64,000 nucleotides of DNA from positions 1-64,000 of the forward strand of contig CAZXQO010000005.1 in assembly GCA_964643075.1 (NCBI GenBank), in the 5' to 3' direction. How positions within the stretch are numbered: the first letter of the stretch is position 1; each line of letters starts with the position of its first letter. This document shows positions 58,174-64,000 of this stretch, one piece after another. The stretch comes from Desulfocucumis sp964643075 (GTDB lineage: Bacteria; Bacillota; Desulfotomaculia; Desulfotomaculales; Desulfocucumaceae). The translations under genes and the position numbers were made by a program. The notes beneath the pieces were generated by a model. The model was given only the letters and a program-made list of their open reading frames with translations. It was not told the origin of the DNA and ran no database searches.

Positions 58174-58818
58174 ATGAATCTATTAATTATGGGACCGCCC
58201 GGGGCAGGCAAGGGCACTCAGGCGGAGGTTCTGGTAAAGGAATTAAATATTACTCACATTTCCACCGGTGACATGTTCCGCGCCGCCATCAAGGAAGGCA
58301 CTGAAATGGGTAAGAAAGCCAAGAGCTTTATGGACAAAGGCGAGCTTGTGCCCGATGAAGTGGTTATCGGCATGGTCAAAGAGCGCCTGTCCCAGCCGGA
58401 CTGCAAGCAGGGCTTCCTGCTGGACGGTTTCCCCCGCACTGTGGAGCAGGCTAAAGCCCTGGATTCCACCCTGGCTTCTCTGGACATCAAAATGGATGGC
58501 GTTATCAATATAGTGGTGCCTCTGGAAAAATTGATGGCCCGACTTACCGGCAGGAGAGTCTGCAAAGGTTGCGGCGCATCCTACCACGTACTGTTCAACC
58601 CCCCCAAGGTGGAAGGCAAATGCAACACCTGCGATGGCGAGCTTTACCAGCGTTCGGACGATAATGAAGAGTCAGTGGGTACCAGGCTGAAAGCTTATGA
58701 AGATAACACCAAGCCGCTCATCGATTACTATGACGCCAAAGGTATTCTGCTCGATGTAAACGGAGATCAGGAAATCAAAAAGGTTCTGGCAGACATAGTA
58801 ACCGCCCTGAAAAAATAA
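58174..58818 (+). CDS. adk: Adenylate kinase
   Basis: 214 residues. P-loop MGPPGAGKGTQ (residues 6-16), 'FLLDGFPRTVEQAKALD' and a zinc lid with CKGCG...CNTCDGE ligands (four Cys), as in Gram-positive long-type enzymes. It interconverts AMP, ADP and ATP. GGGAGGGG lies 7 bases before ATG 58174. Not adjacent to secY or map here, unlike the ribosomal-operon copy of most Firmicutes. Confidence 0.96.
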   Translation: MNLLIMGPPGAGKGTQAEVLVKELNITHISTGDMFRAAIKEGTEMGKKAKSFMDKGELVPDEVVIGMVKERLSQPDCKQGFLLDGFPRTVEQAKALDSTLASLDIKMDGVINIVVPLEKLMARLTGRRVCKGCGASYHVLFNPPKVEGKCNTCDGELYQRSDDNEESVGTRLKAYEDNTKPLIDYYDAKGILLDVNGDQEIKKVLADIVTALKK

Positions 58819-58823
58819 CCCTA

Positions 58824-58852
58824 AAACCCCGGTTAAACCGGGGTTTTTTAAT
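58824..58852 (+). terminator. Terminator of adk
   Basis: AAACCCCGGTT and AACCGGGGTTT pair almost without loop, followed by TTT. Confidence 0.85.
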
Positions 58853-58930
58853 GTAACATATAATTGTTGGGAAAACATATAACAGTATGACAATTCCGGA
58901 ACGGCTATGTTGTTTGCGGAGGTGGTGGCC

Positions 58931-59686
58931 ATGGGTCAGTACCGCGGCCTTGCTGATATTTATGATTATCTGGTAGCCGGCGTTGATTTTGAGGGCTGGA
59001 TAGATTATGTTGAGGACATATTGAAAAAATTTTCCTGCAAACCCTGTACCGTTCTTGATCTGGCCTGTGGCACCGGCAACACCATCATACCCTTTGCCCG
59101 CAGGGGCTATAAGGCTTATGGGCTGGACCTGTCGGCGGAAATGATTGAACAGGCCCAAGCCAAGACGAGGCAGGAAGGGTTGCATATAGAATTCACGGTT
59201 AAGGATATAAGGGAGTTTACCATGTTTGAACCGGTGGGCCTGGTCACCTGTTTTCATGATGGACTGAATTATATTATCCGGGAGGAAGATATTGCACAGG
59301 TATTTTGCTGTGTTTGCGGCTGCCTTGCTCCGGACGGCCTGTTTATATTTGATTTGAACGCGGTAAGCTGGATAGGTGCAACAGCGGACGGCCCGGTGGT
59401 GATAGAAGAGCCGGACCTGACTATAATATATGAAACTGTTCATGATCGTGAAGAAGGTTTGTGGTCGGTGGCTCTCACCGGATTTGTGCGGGAAGGCGAG
59501 TTGTTTCGCAGATTCAAAGAAACACACTGTGAAAGAGGCTATGCACCGGAGCTTATTAAAGAGCTTTTATCGGCAGCCGGATTTGAGACGCTGGGAGTAT
59601 ACGACGCCTTTACCTTCAACGATGTTCACCAGCGCAGCCGGAGGCATTTTTATGTTGCCCGTAAAAGGAGTGATGAGCGTGGATGA
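58931..59686 (+). CDS. Class I SAM-dependent methyltransferase
   Basis: 251 residues: 'YRGLADIYDYLV' opening, VLDLACGTGNTIIPFARRGYKAYGLDLSAEM (SAM motif I), 'DIREFTMFEPVGLVTCFHDGLNYI' and 'LAPDGLFIFDLN'. Substrate unknown. GGAGGTG lies 6 bases before ATG 58931, so an upstream in-frame start at 58907 is less likely. Confidence 0.85.
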   Translation: MGQYRGLADIYDYLVAGVDFEGWIDYVEDILKKFSCKPCTVLDLACGTGNTIIPFARRGYKAYGLDLSAEMIEQAQAKTRQEGLHIEFTVKDIREFTMFEPVGLVTCFHDGLNYIIREEDIAQVFCCVCGCLAPDGLFIFDLNAVSWIGATADGPVVIEEPDLTIIYETVHDREEGLWSVALTGFVREGELFRRFKETHCERGYAPELIKELLSAAGFETLGVYDAFTFNDVHQRSRRHFYVARKRSDERG

Positions 59687-59941
59687 GACCTATAAGCAGG
59701 CGAATGCCAACATGTATAAGGGCAAACTGTAGTATGGCCGAAATTGGTTGCGTTAACTTACGTTCACTTTTGTCTACGCTGGAGAGATGAAAAAATAGGT
59801 ATTGGATACTATCTGACAGCAATAGCTTGTTATAAGTTTCCTGAGCAGCAGCACATAACCGTTAACACCAGGTTTTGTTGACTAAAGCCATATTATAAGA
59901 TACTATATATTGGGAAATTCGCTATACGAGGAGTGTAATCT

Positions 59942-60856
59942 ATGGAAGTTTACGATGTGCTAATTATTGGCGGCGGCCCGGCAGGCCTTGCAGCAGGGAT
60001 ATACGCGGCCAGGGCCGATCTGAAGACTGTGCTGCTGGAAAGGGCAATGCCGGGCGGGCTGGCAGCCAGTACGGATCATATAGAAAACTATCCAGGCTTT
60101 CCTGAAGGTATTGGTGGCCCCGAACTTTCCACGCATATGCTTACTCAGGCCCAGCGTTTCGGAATGGAAATCAAATTCAGCAGCGTGGAATCACTGCAGA
60201 AAACGGATGACATTTTTGCGGTTGTTACAGACGACGGAGAAATTAAGGCAAGGGCAGTAATCATTGCTACCGGCGCAAAACCGCGCATGCCGGGCTACAG
60301 GGGTGAACATGAGTTCCGTGGGCGTGGTGTTTCCTATTGTGCCACCTGTGACGGTGCTTTTTTCCGGGATAAGGTTGTGGCAGTGGTAGGTGGCGGTGAT
60401 TCCGCTGTGGAGGAGGCCATTTTCCTAACCAAGTTTGCCAGTAAAGTATATATTATACACCGCCGGGGAGAATTGCGGGCAACCAAATATGTGCAGCAAA
60501 AAGCGAGGGAGAACGGCAAGATTGAAGTTGTATGGCACAGTGTGGTAGAAGAAATAAAGGGAGATGCCACGGTTACGGGAGTTGACGTTAAGGATGTCCG
60601 AACCGGTGATATCAAATCACTGGCTGCCGGCGGTGTCTTTATTTACATAGGACACGATCCCAGTGTTGAGTTGGTGAAAGAATTGGTTCAACTGGATGAT
60701 AAAGGCTATATAATTACCGATGATGATTTGCAAACCTCTACCCCGGGTTTGTTTGCGGCTGGAGATGTTCGTAAAAAACTGTTGCGTCAAGTTGTAACTG
60801 CAGTTGCGGACGGGGCCGTTGCAGCGGTGGCAGCGGAAAAGTACCTGGAAAGATAG
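59942..60856 (+). CDS. trxB: Thioredoxin reductase
   Basis: 304 residues. FAD motif IIGGGPAGLAAGIYAARA, redox-active CATC (residues 133-136) in SYCATCDGAFF, NADPH site VAVVGGGDSAVEEAIFLTKFA and the C-terminal 'TSTPGLFAAGDVR'. It passes electrons from NADPH to thioredoxin. AGGAG lies 7-8 bases before ATG 59942. No trxA is adjacent. Confidence 0.94.
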   Translation: MEVYDVLIIGGGPAGLAAGIYAARADLKTVLLERAMPGGLAASTDHIENYPGFPEGIGGPELSTHMLTQAQRFGMEIKFSSVESLQKTDDIFAVVTDDGEIKARAVIIATGAKPRMPGYRGEHEFRGRGVSYCATCDGAFFRDKVVAVVGGGDSAVEEAIFLTKFASKVYIIHRRGELRATKYVQQKARENGKIEVVWHSVVEEIKGDATVTGVDVKDVRTGDIKSLAAGGVFIYIGHDPSVELVKELVQLDDKGYIITDDDLQTSTPGLFAAGDVRKKLLRQVVTAVADGAVAAVAAEKYLER

Positions 60857-61400
60857 CCTGTATTAATGGCTAACGATGAAATGTAATTTGAGATATTGAT
60901 CCTTGATGAACCCCTTTATAAAAGGGGTTTTTTCGTTTATTGATACAAGAGAGGGACAGGCTAAATGGGGACGGGAAAGAGTTGGAGGCTGGTACAAAAA
61001 AACAGCTGTATCTGAGATACAGCGGAGAAAGGGAGAGGAGATTAGGTTGTTGTCAGCCTGTTAAATATATTTTAATCATTAGATATAATATGCAAAAGAG
61101 ATATCCGGCCAGTGGTTATATTTTAAAATCGAACGGAATTATAAAGAATATTCCGGCAATAGCCCTGTTTTTTCCTGGAAAGCTGTTATGTTTTACAGCG
61201 AACTGGGACGAATATACCGTTCAGGGGTTAAAAAAGGTTTATTAACCCTGATTTAAGGCTGTTAATCATTAATGACGGCCCGTCTGGCAGGAAGGTGTGT
61301 TTTTATTTCTGATCTTATTCAGCCGCAAAGGAATATGGGATGCTTTGGCGAAAGAATAAAAGACAATCTGTTTTGAATACTTCATAAGGCGGTGTGGTAA
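60857..61400. other. Intergenic region after trxB
   Basis: A terminator (AACCCCTTT/AAAGGGGTTTTTT, 60909-60934) closes trxB. An open frame at 60940-61245 lacks a ribosome site and a recognisable product. The rest holds no visible feature except the start region of meaB. Confidence 0.5.
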
Positions 61401-62372
61401 ATGTCTTTAGACAGCATGGAGGGGCTTATCCAGGGTTTTAAAGACAGGCAGACCAGGGCACTGGCGAGAATAATCACCAGAGTGGAAAATGAGGATCCGG
61501 AAAGGGACGAACTAATAAAAAATATCTACCCATTAACCGGTAGTGCCAAAGTTATCGGAGTGACCGGATCACCGGGAGCAGGAAAAAGTTCGCTGGTGGA
61601 TAGAATTACTCATTTTCTCCGAGAAAGAGGCGATACCGTAGCTGTGGTAGCGGTTGATCCCACCAGCCCGTTTACCGGCGGAGCGCTTTTGGGCGATCGT
61701 ATCAGAATGCAGGAGCATTCCACCGATCAGGGGGTTTTTATCAGGAGTATGGGAACCAGGGGCAGTCTGGGAGGACTGGCCAGGAACACCAAGGAAGTTG
61801 TCAAGGCTATGGATGCCTTTGGTTTTAATTGGGTAATTATTGAAACTGTGGGCGTAGGCCAGGCAGAACTGGATATTATGAATGTTGCTGATACCATCCT
61901 GGTGGTTCTAACCCCCGGCGCGGGTGATTCAATCCAGACTATCAAGGCGGGTATAATGGAAATTGCCGATGTATTCGTGGTTAATAAGGCTGATTTGCCC
62001 GGGGCCGACCGGGTTGTGACCGAGGTTGAGATGATGCTGGATTTGCAGAGCGATAAAAAGGAGTGGAGACCCCCGGTCATCCAGGTGTCGAATCTTCAGG
62101 GTACCGGTATACCGCAATTGATGGAAGCTGTAAGTAAATACCAAGATTTCCTAAATGAAAAGAATCTTCTGGACAAGAAAAGACAGGAGAGGGCCAGAGC
62201 TGAGGTGCTGGAGATAGTAGACTATCAGTGGCAAAAGCTGGTCAGGAAGCAACTGACTCTGCCCGGAGGGATTAACGAATTGCTGGATAAGGTTGCCCGC
62301 AGGGATTCCGACCCTTACACAGCGGCCTCTTTCATTCTGGACATGGTTATTGCCAGCGGTCAAAAAAAATAG
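61401..62372 (+). CDS. meaB: MeaB/ArgK-type GTPase (methylmalonyl-CoA mutase chaperone family)
   Basis: 323 residues: KVIGVTGSPGAGKSSLVDRI (P-loop, about residue 50-69), 'VDPTSPFTGGALLGDRIRM', 'FIRSMGTRGSLGGLARNTKEVV' and 'VINKADLPGADRV'-type NKAD motif (VVNKADLPG). MeaB protects and loads B12 on acyl-CoA mutases. No mutase gene is adjacent in the window. GGCGGTGTGG lies upstream of ATG 61401. Confidence 0.94.
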   Translation: MSLDSMEGLIQGFKDRQTRALARIITRVENEDPERDELIKNIYPLTGSAKVIGVTGSPGAGKSSLVDRITHFLRERGDTVAVVAVDPTSPFTGGALLGDRIRMQEHSTDQGVFIRSMGTRGSLGGLARNTKEVVKAMDAFGFNWVIIETVGVGQAELDIMNVADTILVVLTPGAGDSIQTIKAGIMEIADVFVVNKADLPGADRVVTEVEMMLDLQSDKKEWRPPVIQVSNLQGTGIPQLMEAVSKYQDFLNEKNLLDKKRQERARAEVLEIVDYQWQKLVRKQLTLPGGINELLDKVARRDSDPYTAASFILDMVIASGQKK

Positions 62373-62570
62373 GGTAGGGGACCGCTCCGATATCTGTAAG
62401 GATCCGGAGTTTTTCAGACAACAGGTTAAATCCGCCACTTTAGGCTAAGGTAAAAGTATTAAACCCGTCGGAATCGGTAACCATATAAAACCAGCCCAGG
62501 CATACCCGGGCTATAATTAATATTAAAGCAAATGATAATTAACAACAAATCAAAATCAGGGTGATGAAAA

Positions 62571-62822
62571 ATGAACTATGATACTGAGATGACCCGGCGC
62601 GGGGAATTAATACTGGGTCAACTCCTGGAGGGGCTGGAATCATTGCAGAAGGCTGGCCGGATGACTGGTGCACAGGCGTATACCTCCTATATGCACGGCC
62701 AGATTTACGGTCTGGCCACTGCCCTAAGGGTTCTTTTTCCCGGCCCGGGAAATCTGGGTGAAAGGGCTGCCCTGGCCCTCAGGCCGGTAATAACTGAGCA
62801 TCGTTGCGAATGTGACGATTAG
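62571..62822 (+). CDS. Hypothetical protein (83 aa)
   Basis: Helical, with 'MTGAQAYTSYMHGQIYGLATALRVLF' and a HRCECDD end. GGGTGATG lies 4-6 bases before ATG 62571. It overlaps the end of the minus-strand gene by four bases. Family unknown. Confidence 0.6.
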   Translation: MNYDTEMTRRGELILGQLLEGLESLQKAGRMTGAQAYTSYMHGQIYGLATALRVLFPGPGNLGERAALALRPVITEHRCECDD

Positions 62823-63649
62823 GAAGGAACATAAATTTCAAAATTAAACTTTACATCCGGAGCCGGATTTTTAATCACATAAGAATGCCTGAAAAAGGTC
62901 AGGCCGTTTTTTCCGCTGGTCAGTCTCCCCTGGCTCAGCACAACCGCCTCTGCTATTCTTCCCGGGCCTGCCAGCCATTGTTGTGCCGTCTGTGATAGAT
63001 GCATCCCCTCCAGATTAATCTCTCTGTCAGCTGTTACTCCTACATAAAGAATAACTGGCTGCGGCTTTCCCGGTGTTATGGCGGGGAATGCTTGTTCCAT
63101 GTTGTCACCCGCTGCCTGGTGGGCTGCATCCCAGACAGAGCAATATATCCCAGCGGCTTCTTTGTGGTTGATTTCAAGGCAGATAAGGTTAACATCAGGG
63201 TCCGGGCGAAAATTGCCAAGCAGATCCATTTTCAGGCAGCCTGCGGCCACATTCAGGGCAAGTGCAGCCAGTTCAAAGGTTTCCTCCGGCGCCAGTAGTT
63301 TTATGATCTGCACTAAGTCATTCCGATGCTGCAGTAGGACCAGATTCTTTCCCAGTTCACTCAGTCTGGCCGAGGCATAGCCAGGTCTGAACCTGCCGCC
63401 GATTTCACCGTAAATCAGCTCTTCCCTGGCCTTTAGCCATATATAGGCCAGCGGGCTGACGGAGGGAGGATGACCATAACGGCCCATGCCGGCACCCATG
63501 GGATCGCTTTCCTTTAAAAGCTCAACTTGTTTTTTGAAATATTCCGGGCCGATAATTCTTTCCAGGAGACTTGCGGCCGTTTTTACTTCCTCGTCTGAAC
63601 TTTTCCGTAATTCCTTTAGCCGGCTAATATTGTTATTCAAATATTCCAT
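62819..63649 (-). CDS. Hypothetical cytoplasmic protein (276 aa)
   Basis: ATG 63649 has GGAG 8 bases upstream; an upstream start at 63742 has none. The first half is helical ('LNNNISRLKELRKSSDEEVKTAASLLERIIGPEYFKKQVELL'), the second half has 'ADREINLEGMHLSQTAQQWLAGPGRIAEAVVLSQGRLTS' and ends in beta strands. I do not recognise the family. Confidence 0.65.
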   Translation of the reverse strand: MEYLNNNISRLKELRKSSDEEVKTAASLLERIIGPEYFKKQVELLKESDPMGAGMGRYGHPPSVSPLAYIWLKAREELIYGEIGGRFRPGYASARLSELGKNLVLLQHRNDLVQIIKLLAPEETFELAALALNVAAGCLKMDLLGNFRPDPDVNLICLEINHKEAAGIYCSVWDAAHQAAGDNMEQAFPAITPGKPQPVILYVGVTADREINLEGMHLSQTAQQWLAGPGRIAEAVVLSQGRLTSGKNGLTFFRHSYVIKNPAPDVKFNFEIYVPS

Positions 63650-63894
63650 TATGCCAACTCCGCATTTTTTATATATTTTATCACAAATATGTCCAAAACT
63701 CCTCTTGTGTTTGCGTATGCCGTCCACAAGTCTGGAACGCACCAGTCATGCCAAATGAACCGTGATTTTTGTAATCAATATAACGGGGAAGAAAACTTTG
63801 TAACAAATGCTGTTATTAAATCATATTTTAAATTAGAACGTTCCCGGAATCGTTCAAGAAAAATTTTTATTATTTTCGGAAGGAGGTAGTTCAC

Positions 63895-64000
63895 GTGAGT
63901 GACGCTCTTGCCAAGGTGAAAGACCTATTTGGAAGCCACAGTTCTGGCGCTTTTCTGATTTGTTTATTGTTTTTCCTGTTTGCCATCGCCCTTTTGCTGT
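63895..64000 (+). CDS. Partial small membrane protein at the window edge
   Basis: GTG 63895 has GGAAGGAGG 8 bases upstream. The readable part is MSDALAKVKDLFGSHSSG followed by a hydrophobic helix (AFLICLLFFLFAIALLL) that is cut by the end of the window. The layout resembles short YjcZ-type sporulation membrane peptides, but this is only a resemblance. Confidence 0.5.
   Translation, partial: MSDALAKVKDLFGSHSSGAFLICLLFFLFAIALLL

Noticed and set aside
60940..61245. 101-codon open frame after trxB
   Set aside because: No ribosome site, poor codon pattern, no recognisable product, and it starts just after a terminator.

Overview
The window looks like part of the chromosome of a spore-forming, anaerobic Gram-positive bacterium of the Desulfotomaculum/Pelotomaculum type (class Clostridia). 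The evidence is a gerA-gerB-gerC germination operon, DUF3231 and ferritin-like spore-type proteins, T-box regulation, purine-rich Shine-Dalgarno sites with many GTG and TTG starts, futalosine-route menaquinone genes, selA-selB, bacterial NHEJ genes and clostridial ferredoxins. The genus is inferred from gene content only.

Layout. 0-5 kb: a solitary 744-residue Cys-containing beta-rich protein, a rhomboid protease, and an AT-rich patch holding a uracil-glycosylase-like gene laid over a transposase remnant. 5-9.5 kb: DNA repair on the minus strand (LigD polymerase, LigD-type ligase, Ku, a Cys-containing small protein and DNA polymerase IV with a LexA-like box). 9.6-11.3 kb: small membrane proteins and a TM1266-type regulator. 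11.5-14.3 kb: a Phe-type T-box leader with a second partial T-box, then DAHP synthase (AT-rich, probably acquired) and a prephenate dehydratase-ACT-chorismate mutase fusion. 14.4-22.3 kb: a stand-alone ANL C-terminal domain, a MinD-like ATPase, a TGS/uridine-kinase protein, ferredoxin, radical SAM, YhaM-type nuclease and a truncated metallopeptidase. 22.7-25.4 kb: the accessory island, with a Phd-like/HicA-like toxin-antitoxin pair, a macrodomain protein, two gene fragments, a 39-bp direct repeat and a decayed three-repeat CRISPR array. 25.5-37.2 kb: tRNA-Pro(GGG), an FAD oxidoreductase, ferritin-like proteins, the ger operon and other spore-type genes. 37.2-42.3 kb: a cluster of compact hairpins, then glycosyltransferase, alkaline-phosphatase-like membrane protein, FAH-family enzyme and speH. 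42.4-51.7 kb: hepS-like, menG, ubiA, mqnE, mqnA, mqnC, a DedA fragment, selA and selB. 51.8-64 kb: PPC-domain protein, MidA-like methyltransferase, LpdD-like protein, Fur-controlled feoA-feoB, tRNA-Pro(CGG), adk, trxB, meaB and small unknown genes.

How they work together. The phenylalanine cluster controls entry into the shikimate pathway and the Phe branch from one tRNA-sensing leader. The 42-48 kb cluster combines the Bacillus-style hepS-menG neighbourhood with futalosine-pathway enzymes that turn chorismate into menaquinone; mqnB and mqnD are not in the window. The repair block is a minimal NHEJ set next to a translesion polymerase, which suits spores. Several genes below 60 codons with good ribosome binding sites (2724, 10279, 11162, 18319, 27749, 32767, 37021, 54147) are annotated here. 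I found no complete, unmistakably new system. The most unusual features are the double T-box, the toxin-antitoxin/CRISPR-relic island, the hairpin cluster at 37.2-37.4 kb and the solitary 744-residue protein.
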